Shown: positions 40,408-50,177, counted from the stretch's first letter. The stretch is DNA of 64,000 bases from Uruburuella suis (GCF_004341385.1 NZ_SLXE01000007.1:1-64000), one strand, 5' to 3'. A program made the numbers and translations. The notes: a model not told the origin generated them from the letters alone.

Positions 40408-41823
40408 ATGAAGCCCGACGAGACGCCGCCGGAAGCAAACGAAGCTTCTGCCAACCAAACCATCACGGTATCATCCGACGGCACCGCCACGCCGCCGCAA
40501 AATGGCGACAAGTCGGAGCAATCCTCCCCCGCGCCCGCCGCGCCCCCAAAGCCCGCCCCCGAATCTGTCGATACAGGAAACCCCATGTCTGAGCAAAAAA
40601 ACAGCCAAACGAGCGCCGTTGCGCCCGTTGCCCCCGTTGTCATCAAACAATCTTCCGGCAAAGGCCTGGCCGCCGGCGCGCTGGTGTTGGCGCTGTTAGG
40701 CTTGGGCGCGAGCGGCTTTTTGTTTGTGCAGGGGCAGAATATTCTGAAAACCCAGCAGCTGAGCTTTGATCAAAAAATCGACAAAGCCGCCTTGGGCGAG
40801 AGCCAAAATGCTAACCTGCTGCAAGACAATATCCGCAAGCAGGCCGAAGTGCAGGCCGCGTTGGCGCAGCTTTCAGACGGCCAAAAGCAAAATGCAGAGC
40901 AAATCACCACCGCCAACCGCGCTTATCAAGAGCTGCTCAAAGGCCGCGCCAATTGGGTGGTGGATGAAACCGAAGCCACGCTGAACCTGGCTTCGCAGCA
41001 GCTCTTGCTCTCAGGCAATGTGCCGGTGGCGGTAAACACGCTGGAAAACATCGAAAGCCGCCTGAGCCGCTTCGATCAGCCCGAATTGCTGCCCATCAAA
41101 CAAGCCGTGAGCAGCGATATCGCCGCCTTGAAAAACCGCCCCTATCTGGATATTTCCGGCACCTCGCTCAGGCTCGACCGCCTCGAAACCGCCGTGGCCG
41201 GGCTGCCGTTGGTGCTGGACGGCACTTTGCAGCCGGGTAAAAACACCGCCCAAGCCGTTGATACCTCGGCCATGCCGTGGTGGCAGGCTGCTTGGGAAAA
41301 AACCTTGGCCAGCCTGCAAGGCATGGTGGAAGTGCGCCGGCTCAACAATAACGACGCCATGTTGATGGCGCCCGAGCAAACCTATTTCGTGCGCGAAAAC
41401 CTGCGCCTGCGCCTGCTTGATGCGCGTGTGGCCTTGCTGCAACACAACGGCGAAGTGTATCAAAGCGATTTAAACAGCGCCGAGGCCGCCGTGAAACAAT
41501 ATTTCGATGCGCGCTCACCGGCCACGCAATCGTGGCTGAAAGAATTGGCCGAGCTCAAAAGCCTCGATATCCGCATGATTTCCGATGATGTGCTGCGCGC
41601 CAGCCAAACCGCCGTGCGCGCTTATCAAGACAGCGTGCGCACCGCCATGCCGCAAGCCCTGCCCGAAGCGGCAAGCAGCGCGGCCGCTAGCCAGCCGGCC
41701 GCGGCATCGGCACCGGCTGCTGCACCCGCAGCGCCTGCACAAGATGCACACGATGCAGCCAGCCAGCCTGAAGCGGCCAAGCCCGCCGCTCCGGCACCTG
41801 CCGTGAAAGGGGAGCAAGCATGA
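40408..41823 (+). CDS. hemX: HemX family membrane protein
   Basis: The 471-residue protein of the HemX family is annotated in enterobacteria as a putative uroporphyrinogen-III methylase but lacks a methylase fold here. A Pro/Ala/Ser-rich cytoplasmic N-terminus (1-85) precedes one membrane helix (about 86-107, GLAAGALVLALLGLG). A periplasmic coiled-coil/helical domain (about 110-425) and an Ala/Pro-rich tail follow. It sits between hemD and hemY, the usual order, and its stop overlaps hemY by four bases (ATGA). A later Met (MSEQKNSQ, residue 60) is an alternative start. Confidence 0.92.
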   Translation: MKPDETPPEANEASANQTITVSSDGTATPPQNGDKSEQSSPAPAAPPKPAPESVDTGNPMSEQKNSQTSAVAPVAPVVIKQSSGKGLAAGALVLALLGLGASGFLFVQGQNILKTQQLSFDQKIDKAALGESQNANLLQDNIRKQAEVQAALAQLSDGQKQNAEQITTANRAYQELLKGRANWVVDETEATLNLASQQLLLSGNVPVAVNTLENIESRLSRFDQPELLPIKQAVSSDIAALKNRPYLDISGTSLRLDRLETAVAGLPLVLDGTLQPGKNTAQAVDTSAMPWWQAAWEKTLASLQGMVEVRRLNNNDAMLMAPEQTYFVRENLRLRLLDARVALLQHNGEVYQSDLNSAEAAVKQYFDARSPATQSWLKELAELKSLDIRMISDDVLRASQTAVRAYQDSVRTAMPQALPEAASSAAASQPAAASAPAAAPAAPAQDAHDAASQPEAAKPAAPAPAVKGEQA

Positions 41824-43046
41824 GAGGCCTGATTTGGATTATCGTGTTGTTTGCCGTGGCCGTGGCCATTGCCATGGGCGCAAGCCTGTATAACGGCAAT
41901 GTGTATGTGGTGGTGGAGCAAACCATGTTGCGCATCAATCTGCATGCCTTTATCTTGGGCTTGCTGGCGCTGGTGATTGTGCTTTATCTGCTGGTGCGCC
42001 TGATTGCCGGCATTTTGCATGTGCCCGGCCGCATGCAGCGCTTCGGCGTGGCGCGGCAAGGGCGGCAGGCAGCGGCGGCGCTCAATAATGCCGGCTTGGC
42101 GTTTTTTGAGGGCAAATTTCAAAAGGCCGAGCAAGAAGCCGCTAAAGTGCTGGCCAACAAAGAAGCCGGCGACAACCGCACGCTGGCCTTGATGCTGGGT
42201 GCACACGCGGCCGATCAGATGGACGATACCGCGCTGCGCGACCGTTATCTGAAAGACATCGAAACCCTGCCCGCGAAAAAGCAGCTTTCCCGCTATCTGC
42301 TGCTGGCCGAAGCGGCGCTGGGCCGGCGCGATTATCCGGCTGCCGAAAACAACCTCAATGCCGCCGCCCAAATCAACCCCAGCCTCACCCGCTTGGTGCG
42401 TTTGCAGCTGCGTTATGCGTTTGACCACGGCAATGCGCTGGAGGTGCTCGACAAAACCGCCAAGCTGCAAAAAGCCGGTGCCATCAATGATTACGAAGCC
42501 GGCCAATACCAAAGCTGGGCTTACCGCCGCCTGCTGGCGTTGGTGCGCGACGGCGGCGGCCTCAAAGCCTGCCTCAAGCGCATACCCGATGAGCAGAAAG
42601 CGGGCGAATTGTGTGCCGTGATTGCCGAAAAATATGTGCATTTGGGGCTTTACAGCCAAGCGGTGAAATGGGTGGCGCATTATTATCCGCACACCCGCCA
42701 AGCCGAATTGCTGGAGCCGTTTGTACAAAGCGTGCGCTATCTCGACGACAAAGCGCAGCGTAAAGCCATCGATTTGGCCGACGGCTGGTTGCAGGCGCAG
42801 CCCAATGATGCGCAATTGCTGATGTTTCTCGGCGAGCTGGCCTACAGCAAGCAGCTTTGGGGCAAGGCGCAAGGCTATCTCGAAGCCAGCTTGGCCATCA
42901 GCCCGAGCGTACAGGCGCGTTTGGCCTTGGCCAAGGTGTTTGACGAAACCGAGCAAAGCGCCAAAGCCGAATCACAGCGCCTGCTCGCGCTCGACGGCGC
43001 CACCCACGATGAAAACGAAGCCTTGCTGGCGCTGGAAAACAAATAA
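41820..43046 (+). CDS. hemY: HemY family membrane protein with TPR-like repeats
   Basis: The 408-residue protein begins with two membrane helices (residues 3-25, GLIWIIVLFAVAVAIAMG, and 42-66, LGLLALVIVLYLLVRLIA). A large domain of TPR-like helical repeats follows. This is the proteobacterial HemY of the hemCDXY cluster, not the protoporphyrinogen oxidase of the same name in Bacillus. Its exact role in haem synthesis is unclear. It overlaps hemX by four bases, so the two are translationally coupled. Confidence 0.93.
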   Translation: MRGLIWIIVLFAVAVAIAMGASLYNGNVYVVVEQTMLRINLHAFILGLLALVIVLYLLVRLIAGILHVPGRMQRFGVARQGRQAAAALNNAGLAFFEGKFQKAEQEAAKVLANKEAGDNRTLALMLGAHAADQMDDTALRDRYLKDIETLPAKKQLSRYLLLAEAALGRRDYPAAENNLNAAAQINPSLTRLVRLQLRYAFDHGNALEVLDKTAKLQKAGAINDYEAGQYQSWAYRRLLALVRDGGGLKACLKRIPDEQKAGELCAVIAEKYVHLGLYSQAVKWVAHYYPHTRQAELLEPFVQSVRYLDDKAQRKAIDLADGWLQAQPNDAQLLMFLGELAYSKQLWGKAQGYLEASLAISPSVQARLALAKVFDETEQSAKAESQRLLALDGATHDENEALLALENK

Positions 43047-43200
43047 TTTTCAAATAATTTGAAAGCATGTTGGCAAGGCCGTCTGAAAAAACCGAACTGC
43101 ACCCCAAAAGTGGTCTTGTTGCATTGGTTTACCATTTGTAAGCTTGCTTTTTTGAATGGGTATTACTTGTTTGAATGGGTGTTAAGGGTTGTATAAATTT
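43047..43200. other. Short gap with a DUS and type A end fragments
   Basis: A single AGGCCGTCTGAAAAA follows hemY. GCTTGCTTTTTTGAATGGGTA is a right-end piece of type A, followed by a second partial copy TTTGAATGGGTGTTA. No gene is seen. Confidence 0.5.
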
Positions 43201-43230
43201 GAGGCCGTCTGAAACTTTTCAGACGGCCTC
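43201..43230. terminator. Inverted DUS pair between hemY and dsbC
   Basis: GAGGCCGTCTGAAAC and TTTTCAGACGGCCTC with almost no loop, placed between convergent hemY and dsbC. It probably stops both. Confidence 0.75.
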
Positions 43231-43248
43231 AAATGTTTGGCGTAAAAC

Positions 43249-44055
43249 TTATTGGTTAGCTTCAATCTGCTGCTGCAATTGCGGCAGCGGGCTGTAGCCG
43301 CTTTGGCTGCGGCCGTTGGGGAAAACCAGCGTGGGTGTGCCGTTGAAGCCGAGCTGCTCGCCCAGCGACACGGTTTCGGCCACAGGGTTATCGCAAGCGG
43401 GGGCGGCAGGCGGCACTTTGCCTTGGCGCATCCATTGCGTCCAAGCGGCGGTGCGGTCGGGCTGGCACCAAATCAGCTCGGCTTTGCGCTGGGCATCGGG
43501 GTGCAGGCTGGCAATCGGCAGCATGAAGTTATAAATGGTGATGTCGGTCATCTTGGCGAATTCATGCTCCAGGCGTTTGCAAAACGGGCAATCGGGGTCG
43601 GAAAACACCGCCACTTTCAGCTTGCCGTTGCCGCGCACTTCTTTAATCGCCATATCCAGCGGCAGGGTGGAAAAATCGATTTTATTCAATTCGGCGCTGC
43701 GCTCGTCGGTGAGGCTTTGGCGGGTGTTGACGTCAATCAGGTCGCCCACCAGCATGTAATTGGCGCTGCCATCGACATAAACCACTTGGTTGCCGCTCAC
43801 CACCACTTCATAAAGGCCGGCAATCGGCGTGTTGCGCACGCTTTGCACTTTCAGGTTTTGGCCTTGGTAGGTTTGTTCCAATTTGGCCGTCAGCGTTTGC
43901 GCCAACTTGCTGTCTACATTGCCGCTTGCCGCCGTTGCGCTCTTGGTTGCGGCCGGGGCAGATGCGGCGCTGTTGTGGGATACCGGCGTTTGGCCGCAGG
44001 CGGCCAGCGGCAACAGCGCCAGCGGCAATAAAGAATGGAGCAGGTGTTTGTTCAT
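43249..44055 (-). CDS. dsbC: Thiol:disulfide interchange protein DsbC, lipoprotein form
   Basis: This periplasmic disulfide isomerase is 268 residues long. The redox motif CPFC lies in FSDPDCPFCKRLEHEF near residue 155, after a DsbC dimerisation domain (about 50-115, VQSVRNTPIAGLYEVVVSGN). A second Cys pair lies near the C-terminus. The signal peptide MNKHLLHSLLPLALLPLAAC ends in the lipobox LAAC, so the protein is probably anchored by lipid. The start at 44055 is chosen for that signal; the frame is open upstream without similarity. It is divergent from the exonuclease gene. Confidence 0.94.
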   Translation of the reverse strand: MNKHLLHSLLPLALLPLAACGQTPVSHNSAASAPAATKSATAASGNVDSKLAQTLTAKLEQTYQGQNLKVQSVRNTPIAGLYEVVVSGNQVVYVDGSANYMLVGDLIDVNTRQSLTDERSAELNKIDFSTLPLDMAIKEVRGNGKLKVAVFSDPDCPFCKRLEHEFAKMTDITIYNFMLPIASLHPDAQRKAELIWCQPDRTAAWTQWMRQGKVPPAAPACDNPVAETVSLGEQLGFNGTPTLVFPNGRSQSGYSPLPQLQQQIEANQ

Positions 44056-44217
44056 GCAAAGCCTCGTGTGGGGTGCGCAGGGCGCAATCAAAAATAGGAG
44101 GCGCACGCGCGCCGGTGCGCCATTGTACCAACTATCCCGCAGGCGGGCAAAAGCGTGCGCAAGCTTGGCGCAAGCGCCACTTCGTGCCACAATGCAGCAT
44201 CTGTGGAGAACCAGCCG

Positions 44218-45012
44218 ATGACCCCGATTTTAGCTTTCGATATCGAAACCGTGCCCGATGTGGCCGGTATCCGCCTGCTGCACGATTTGCCCAAAAGCGT
44301 GTCTGATGCCGATGTGGTGGCATTTGCGCAGCAAAAGCGCCGGGCGCAAACCGGCGGCGATTTTATGCAGCACCACCTGCACCAAGTGGTGGCGATTTCC
44401 TGCTGCATGCGTTGGGGGCAAGATAAAATCCATGTCGGCACCATCGGCGAAATCAACGACAGCGAAGAAACCATGATTGCCAAATTTTTCGATTTGGTGG
44501 AAACCCACACGCCGCAATTGGTGAGCTGGAACGGCGGCGGCTTTGATTTGCCGGTGCTGCATTACCGCGCGCTCATACACGGCGTGGCTGCCGCGCGCTA
44601 TTGGGACATGGGCGAGGGCGATTTCGGCGACAGCCGCGATTTCAAATGGAATAATTACATCAGCCGCTACCACAGCCGCCATTGCGATTTGATGGATTTG
44701 CTCGCCCTTTACCAACCGCGCGCCAGCGTGCCGCTGGATGACATGGCCAAGCTGTGCGGCTTTCCCGGCAAGCTCGGCATGGATGGCAGCAAAGTGTGGG
44801 ATGCTTATCACGCCGGCGATTTGAAAGACATCCGCGATTATTGCGAAACCGATGCGGCCAACACTTATTTAATGTATTTGCGTTTCCGCCTGCTCGGTGG
44901 TGCGCTTGATGCGGATGAATACGAGCAGGAAATCAAACGCTTGAAGCATTATCTGCATTCGTTGGCCGAAGAAAAGCCGCATTGGGCGGAATTTGTGGCG
45001 GCTTGGTCTTAA
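44218..45012 (+). CDS. 3'-5' exonuclease, PolB-like DEDD family
   Basis: The 264-residue protein starts MTPILAFDIETVPDVAGIR, with the DxE metal site of DEDD exonucleases near residue 8. LVSWNGGGFDLPVLHYRAL gives the second acidic motif, and DIRDYCETDAANTYLMYLRF the third. It matches the stand-alone exonuclease group related to the proofreading domain of DNA polymerase B. The substrate is unknown. The ATG follows GTGGAGAA; a longer frame exists upstream without support. tyrA lies 99 bases downstream. Confidence 0.9.
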   Translation: MTPILAFDIETVPDVAGIRLLHDLPKSVSDADVVAFAQQKRRAQTGGDFMQHHLHQVVAISCCMRWGQDKIHVGTIGEINDSEETMIAKFFDLVETHTPQLVSWNGGGFDLPVLHYRALIHGVAAARYWDMGEGDFGDSRDFKWNNYISRYHSRHCDLMDLLALYQPRASVPLDDMAKLCGFPGKLGMDGSKVWDAYHAGDLKDIRDYCETDAANTYLMYLRFRLLGGALDADEYEQEIKRLKHYLHSLAEEKPHWAEFVAAWS

Positions 45013-45111
45013 TCAATAAGCAAGGCCGTCTGAAAGTTGAATGTGCTTTCAGATGGCCTGTGCGGCAATTTTCATTTCCCATTATTTTTCACCCGTTCAG
45101 ACGGCCTCTTT

Positions 45112-45993
45112 ATGACCCAAACACCGGCACTCAAACAAATCACCCTGATCGGCGTCGGCCTGATCGGTGGCTCGTTTGTGCTTGATTTAAAACGGCAGGG
45201 TTTGGTGGAAAAAGTGGTCGGCATCGATTTGGATGCCGACAATCTGGCGCGCGCACTCGAGCGCAAAGTCATCGATGAAGCTTTTGAAGAGATTAACGCC
45301 CAAAGCGTGGGCGGCGCCGATTGGGTGCTGATTGCCACGCCCGTGGCCACGCTGCCGCACATCTGCCGCCAATTGGCACCGCTTTTAAGCGTCCACACCA
45401 TTGTGAGCGATGTGGGCAGCACCAAGCAATCTGCGCTCACCGCCTTTGCCGAACACTTGGGCGCACATCTGCCGCGCTGCGTGGCCGCCCACCCGATTGC
45501 CGGCTCCGACCGACACGGCGCGCTGGCGGCGCAATTCGGCCTTTATCAAGATAAAAAGCTGATTATCTGCCCGCATGCGCAGCAAGATGCGGGTGCGCTC
45601 GAAACCGTTGAAACCCTATGGCAGGCCGTGGGCGCACACACCTACCGCATGAGCGCCGCCACCCACGATGCCATTTTCGCCGCCGTGTCGCATATGCCGC
45701 ACATGCTGGCTTATGCTTATGTGCACCAAATCGCCGAGCATCCCGACGGCCAAACCTATCTCGATTTCGCTGCTTCCGGTTTCCGCGATTTCACCCGCAT
45801 CGCATCGAGCCACCCGGCTATTTGGACCGACATTTGTATGGCCAATAAAGACAGCCTGCTCGATTTGCTCGCCGGCCAGCAGCAAGCGCTGGCTTATCTG
45901 CAAAATTTGCTGCAAAGCAACGATGCCGATGCACTTTACCGCTATTTCGAAGAAGCACAACACACGCGCGATGATTGGCAGGCGCGGCAATAG
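45112..45993 (+). CDS. tyrA: Prephenate dehydrogenase
   Basis: This NAD-dependent enzyme converts prephenate to hydroxyphenylpyruvate in tyrosine synthesis. The 293-residue protein has the Rossmann motif ITLIGVGLIGGSFVLDLKR near residue 10, VSDVGSTK, AHPIAGSDRHG (substrate histidine) and FRDFTRIASSHPAIW. There is no chorismate mutase or ACT domain. The ATG at 45112 directly follows a DUS (TTCAGACGGCCTC); an in-frame start 25 codons upstream crosses that DUS and is rejected. Cyclohexadienyl (arogenate) activity is also possible. Confidence 0.94.
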   Translation: MTQTPALKQITLIGVGLIGGSFVLDLKRQGLVEKVVGIDLDADNLARALERKVIDEAFEEINAQSVGGADWVLIATPVATLPHICRQLAPLLSVHTIVSDVGSTKQSALTAFAEHLGAHLPRCVAAHPIAGSDRHGALAAQFGLYQDKKLIICPHAQQDAGALETVETLWQAVGAHTYRMSAATHDAIFAAVSHMPHMLAYAYVHQIAEHPDGQTYLDFAASGFRDFTRIASSHPAIWTDICMANKDSLLDLLAGQQQALAYLQNLLQSNDADALYRYFEEAQHTRDDWQARQ

Positions 45994-46003
45994 AGGCAAA
46001 TAA

Positions 46004-46193
46004 TACCCATTCAAAAAAATAATATACAAACAGGCAGCCTGTAGGTCGGATTCTCGAATCCGACACTTGTTCGCAGAACAAGGCACGCACATCACTTTGG
46101 CCGTTGGCCAAATGTTGGATTCAAGAATCCGACCTACGCGAATGATGCTGCCGAACTGCTTTTATTTTGTAAGGTTATTTTTTAGAATTGGTA
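46004..46193. repeat. Type B element, copy 2
   Basis: TACCCATTCAAAAAAATAATA ... TAGAATTGGTA, flanked by TAA (46001-46003 and 46194-46196). It carries the inverted GTAGGTCGGATT palindrome pair. Confidence 0.87.
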
Positions 46194-46198
46194 TAAAA

Positions 46199-46230
46199 CA
46201 GGCCGTCTGAAAGGTTTTCAGACGGCCTCT
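46199..46230 (-). terminator. Inverted DUS pair after the phosphatase-like gene
   Basis: CAGGCCGTCTGAAAGG and TTTTCAGACGGCCTC lie just past the stop at 46242. Confidence 0.7.
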
Positions 46231-46241
46231 GCATGCAATAT

Positions 46242-46691
46242 TCATAAGGGTTTATTTGAATCGGTATGAGCGGCAGCTTGCAGGCGTTCGGTGAAATTGC
46301 CCAAATCCACGCCGGCTTGCCCTGCGGCGGCGATAATCTCGGCCACCGGCATGCCGGCGGCGGCTTGGTCCAGCCCCCACAGCAGCGAGCAGCGTGTGCC
46401 GGTGCGGCAATAGGCGAGCACGGGTGTGTGGCTGCTCTGGCGCAGCGCTTTAAAGCGGGCCACATCGCCGGCTTGAATGGTGGGTGCGGCCACGGGCTGG
46501 TGCTGCACATCATCAATGCCTTCTGCGGCCAGCCATTGCTGCACTTGGGCAAAATCGGGCTGGCCGGGCTCTTCGCCGTCGGGGCGGTTGCAAATTACGC
46601 GGCCGATGCCGAGCCGCGCGGCTTCTGCGGCATCGGCAGGTGTGAGCTGCGGGGCGATATAGAGGTTGTCGGTGAGTCGGTAAATGCTCAT
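46242..46691 (-). CDS. Protein tyrosine phosphatase-like protein (DUF442/TIGR01244)
   Basis: The 149-residue protein begins MSIYRLTDNLYIAPQLTPADAA, typical of the DUF442 family that includes meningococcal NMA1982. The phosphatase-type loop CRTGTR (Cys about 94) gives a CX5R-like signature in VLAYCRTGTRCSLLW, and NRPDGEEPGQP is the second conserved motif. The family is also linked to sulfide handling as a fused or free domain. True substrate is unknown. The start is set by family length, with a GGAGCCCG sequence before the ATG. Confidence 0.88.
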   Translation of the reverse strand: MSIYRLTDNLYIAPQLTPADAAEAARLGIGRVICNRPDGEEPGQPDFAQVQQWLAAEGIDDVQHQPVAAPTIQAGDVARFKALRQSSHTPVLAYCRTGTRCSLLWGLDQAAAGMPVAEIIAAAGQAGVDLGNFTERLQAAAHTDSNKPL

Positions 46692-46785
46692 TCGGGCTCC
46701 TGGGGCGAGTGGGTTTCAGACGGCTTGATTATAGGCCGTCTGAAAAAGTTGCGGGATAAAGTTTGCTCAGGCTGGGGTTTGTTCA

Positions 46786-46935
46786 TATAGTGGAATGCAA
46801 GAAAACGTGATACAAAACTACGCACTATAACAGGTAGGTTGGGTTGCCAAACCCAACGTTTCAGACGGCCTGTGGGCTGGTTGTGTTTTCAATCCAAGCT
46901 ACCCGTTGTGTCACTTTTTCCTGCATTCCACTATA
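46786..46935. repeat. Type C element, copy 3 (complete)
   Basis: TATAGTGGAATGCAAG ... CTGCATTCCACTATA, about 150 bases. It has the GTAGGTTGGGTT inverted pair and an inner DUS, and lies between the phosphatase-like gene and the recC 3' end. Confidence 0.8.
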
Positions 46936-46952
46936 TTTCAACACGGCAGGCG

Positions 46953-49900
46953 CTATTCTTCACCGGCCTCTGTCTGCAAAGCTCGCAGCAGCGGCACCGG
47001 CAAATCTTCGAGCAGGTTCCAAAACAGCGGCGTGTCAATCGGCTCGGTGCTGTCGCGGCCGAATACCAAATCCACTTCGATATAGTCGCGCTGGCCGGTG
47101 CTTTTTTTGCTGCCCCGGTATTCGCTGCGGGCGGTTTGCTGTGCGCGCTCGAGGCTGTCGGCTTTGTTGCTGCTGAGCACTTCGGCCACGGCGAGGCCGG
47201 TTTTGGCGAAAAAGGGCAGCGGGCGGCTTTGGCCGAGCCGGAAATAGGCCAGCCATTGCGCCAATTGCGCACGCGCGGCGGCCTGCGGAATGTCGGCCAG
47301 GGTTTGGCTTTGGCCGGGCAGCAGCAGATGGGTGCGGCATTCGGGGTGTTCGTGTGGGCGCACGGCGCAGAAAATCAGGTGTTGCAGCAAATAGGCGAGC
47401 ATGTCGGGCGCGGAGGGTGCGCGGTTGAGAAAATAAATCTGGCCGTGGCGGTGCAGGTGGCCGAGGCTGCCTTCGAGTGTGTTTTCGCCCAAGCTGAGGC
47501 AGTAGGGCTGCGGCGGCAGCTTGGGGCTGGCCAATAATTCGCCGTCGAGCGATTTGGCGGCGGCTTGGAATTGCTGCTGCCACAAGTGGCCGAGCTCGCC
47601 TTCGGGCAGCAGGCTCTCGGCGCTCAGGCGGCCGGCGGTTTGGCCGAAATCTTGGTGCGCGCGCCGCGCTTGGGTGTAGGCTTCGGTGATGCGGCTGCTG
47701 TGCGGTGGGTCGAAAGGCTCGGCGGCATCCCAGGCTTCGTCTGCATAGGGTGCGTGCCAGCTGAGGGTGTGCTGCAGCCAATGGCGCACGGGGTTGCGCC
47801 AGAAGCGCAGAAAGTTTTCTTGCTCAATCACGGCATCGGTGGCGGCTTCGTTTAGCGGCGCGCTGAAAAAGGCGGCTGTTTGGGCTTGGGGCTGGTTGAG
47901 GGCGGCGGCGTAATCGCTGCGGCTACTGATGAGGCCGTCTGAAAGGGCGTCGGCGCTGAAATAGCGGGGCGAGAAAGCTTGCAGCGGGTGTTGCAGCACA
48001 TGCTTGGCGGCCCATTCGCTGCTGCGCTGCCCGCTCATGGCGGCCAGCGTGTCGATAAGCTCGCTGATCAGGGCGGAGGGGGCAAGCGGCTCGTCGTTGC
48101 TGATGTTGCGGCCGAGATAGGATAAATAAAGCACTTCGCGTGCGCTGATGATGGCTTCGAGAAACAGATAGCGGTCGTCGTCGCGGCGGGCGCGGTCGCC
48201 TTTTTGCGGGTGGCGGGCAATCAGGTCGAAGGCGGCGGCTTTGGTGTTGCGCGGGAAATCGCCATCGTTGAGGCCGAGCAGGCAAATCACTTTAAAAGGC
48301 AGGCTGCGCATGGGCACCATGCTGCAAAAAGTGATGCCGCCGCGCAGAAATCCGGCCTGGCTTTGGCCGCTGAGAAAGTGTTGCAGGTGCTCGATAACGA
48401 TGTGTTGCGGCAGATAGCCGCCAAAGTGCGCCAATTCGGCTTCGGCCTGCCAGCGTGCCAGCGCCTGCTCGATTTGTTGCAAGGCGTGTTGGTCGTTGCT
48501 GTCGGGGGCAAATAAATCGGTTAGCAGGCAGCGCACGCGTTCGCACCAAGCGGCAATATCCGCCGGCTGCTGCCAGCGCTTTTGTGTGTCGGCAAGGGTG
48601 CGGATCAGTACGGTGAAGCGGCTGAACACGGCGATTTGGTTGGGGTCGCCGTGCCAGGCGCTGATGTTTTGCCACACGGGGTGCGCGCTTTCGGGCAGCA
48701 TCCAGCCCAAAATCAGCCGCTCCAGCGCCTGCTGCCAGGTAAAGAGGCTGCTGGCTGCGCCGAATTCGCCACGCATGGTGCTGTCTAAGCCCCAATGCAC
48801 GTTGAGCGCGGCGATGGTGTCGTGCAAAAGCGGCAAATCGTCGCGGCTGAGGGCAAAGCGGCGCAGCACCAAATCGTTTTCCAGCAGCGGCAGCAGATAA
48901 TCCACTTCGAAGCGGCTTTCCAACAAGGCGAGGGTTTGTGTCAAAGCGTGCAAAAGCGGCTGGCGGCGGCTGAGCTTCACGTCGGAAATCGAATAGGGCA
49001 AAGCCTGCGCGCCGCCTTGCGCCTGCCCGAACACGGCTTCGATATAGGGGCTGTAGGGCTCGATATTGGGGGTGAGCACGGCAATATCGTACGGCTGCCA
49101 ATCGGGGTGCTCGGCCAAAAGCGCGAGCAATTGGTCTTTCAAAATGTGCAACTCGCGCAAAGGGCTGTGGGCGGCGTGAATGCGGATGGAGCTGTCGGCC
49201 GGTGCATGCTCCTGCTTGGCGGCGGGCAGGCTGAGGGTTTGGATATCGTGTTGCAAGCGTTGCAGCAAAGTGGGCGCGGTTTGCGCGTCATCGCTGAAAT
49301 AGCTGCGCTCTTCGCTGATGTGCGCTTCGGCGAGCGCATCGAAGAAATCGCGCCCCTGCTTGCCCAGCGAAGCGAGCAACGGGTGGCCGCTCTGGCTCAA
49401 ATCAATGTCGTCGCCGCTTTGCAGGATTTGCGCCGCTTCAATCACATTGCCCCAATATTCGCTGCTTGGGTTGAGCGCGAAAATGTGCACATCGCAATGC
49501 TCGGCCATGGCTTCTAAAAGCTGCAAATACATCGGCGCCATGGTGGCGATGCCGAACACAAAAAAGCGCTGCGGCAATTTATCGGCGCTCAATGCGGCCA
49601 AAAGCTGCTGCCACATGGCCACACGGTGCGGCGCGTTGCTGCTGCCGTCATCAAGAAAGCGCCACAATTCGGCCTGCCAGATTTCATCTTCACCCAGCTC
49701 CAGCAAACGGCCTTGCTGCCAGGCGCTGATCCATTGCGGCCGGTAAACCAGATATTGGTCGAAAATATCGGCCAGCTGCCCCGATAGCTGGTAAGCCGCC
49801 GCTTGGCCGCCGGCCAAATAGCTTTGCAACGCGGCACGGGCGGCTGCGTATTCAGAGGCCGTCTGAAACGCTTGGCTTTGAAACAAATCCAGCAGCCGCC

Positions 49901-50177
49901 AGCGCATCACTTCGGGCGCAAACGGGCTCAGCTCGGGCAGGCCGGGCAGGCATTCGCGCATCAGCCGCCAGGTGAGGCCGGCGGGCAGGCTGAATTTCAA
50001 ATTGGCCGCCACGCCCAATTCTTTGGCCAGATGCAGGTTTAAAAAGCGGCGCATGCCTTGGCTTTGCACCACGATTTCTTCTGCTGCCAGCGGGTTTTCA
50101 GGCGGCATCAGCTTTTGCAGCCCGGTAAACACACGGGCGAGGTTTTCAAGGCGGTTGGATTGATAAAGATAGAGCAT
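46953..50177 (-). CDS. recC: Exodeoxyribonuclease V subunit RecC
   Basis: RecC is the Chi-reading subunit of the RecBCD recombination nuclease. The 1074-residue protein starts MLYLYQSNRLENLARVF and shows IVVQSQGMRRFLNLHLAKELGV and GGITFCSMVPMRSLPFKVICLLGLNDGDFPR, which are RecC signatures. The upstream in-frame Met at 50234 is not needed. Two DUS copies lie within the coding strand and encode DALSDGLISS (near 47935) and AFQTASEYA (near 49860). recB and recD are not in the window, so the complex is encoded at separate loci, as in other Neisseria. Divergent from msrB. Confidence 0.96.
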   Translation of the reverse strand: MLYLYQSNRLENLARVFTGLQKLMPPENPLAAEEIVVQSQGMRRFLNLHLAKELGVAANLKFSLPAGLTWRLMRECLPGLPELSPFAPEVMRWRLLDLFQSQAFQTASEYAAARAALQSYLAGGQAAAYQLSGQLADIFDQYLVYRPQWISAWQQGRLLELGEDEIWQAELWRFLDDGSSNAPHRVAMWQQLLAALSADKLPQRFFVFGIATMAPMYLQLLEAMAEHCDVHIFALNPSSEYWGNVIEAAQILQSGDDIDLSQSGHPLLASLGKQGRDFFDALAEAHISEERSYFSDDAQTAPTLLQRLQHDIQTLSLPAAKQEHAPADSSIRIHAAHSPLRELHILKDQLLALLAEHPDWQPYDIAVLTPNIEPYSPYIEAVFGQAQGGAQALPYSISDVKLSRRQPLLHALTQTLALLESRFEVDYLLPLLENDLVLRRFALSRDDLPLLHDTIAALNVHWGLDSTMRGEFGAASSLFTWQQALERLILGWMLPESAHPVWQNISAWHGDPNQIAVFSRFTVLIRTLADTQKRWQQPADIAAWCERVRCLLTDLFAPDSNDQHALQQIEQALARWQAEAELAHFGGYLPQHIVIEHLQHFLSGQSQAGFLRGGITFCSMVPMRSLPFKVICLLGLNDGDFPRNTKAAAFDLIARHPQKGDRARRDDDRYLFLEAIISAREVLYLSYLGRNISNDEPLAPSALISELIDTLAAMSGQRSSEWAAKHVLQHPLQAFSPRYFSADALSDGLISSRSDYAAALNQPQAQTAAFFSAPLNEAATDAVIEQENFLRFWRNPVRHWLQHTLSWHAPYADEAWDAAEPFDPPHSSRITEAYTQARRAHQDFGQTAGRLSAESLLPEGELGHLWQQQFQAAAKSLDGELLASPKLPPQPYCLSLGENTLEGSLGHLHRHGQIYFLNRAPSAPDMLAYLLQHLIFCAVRPHEHPECRTHLLLPGQSQTLADIPQAAARAQLAQWLAYFRLGQSRPLPFFAKTGLAVAEVLSSNKADSLERAQQTARSEYRGSKKSTGQRDYIEVDLVFGRDSTEPIDTPLFWNLLEDLPVPLLRALQTEAGEE

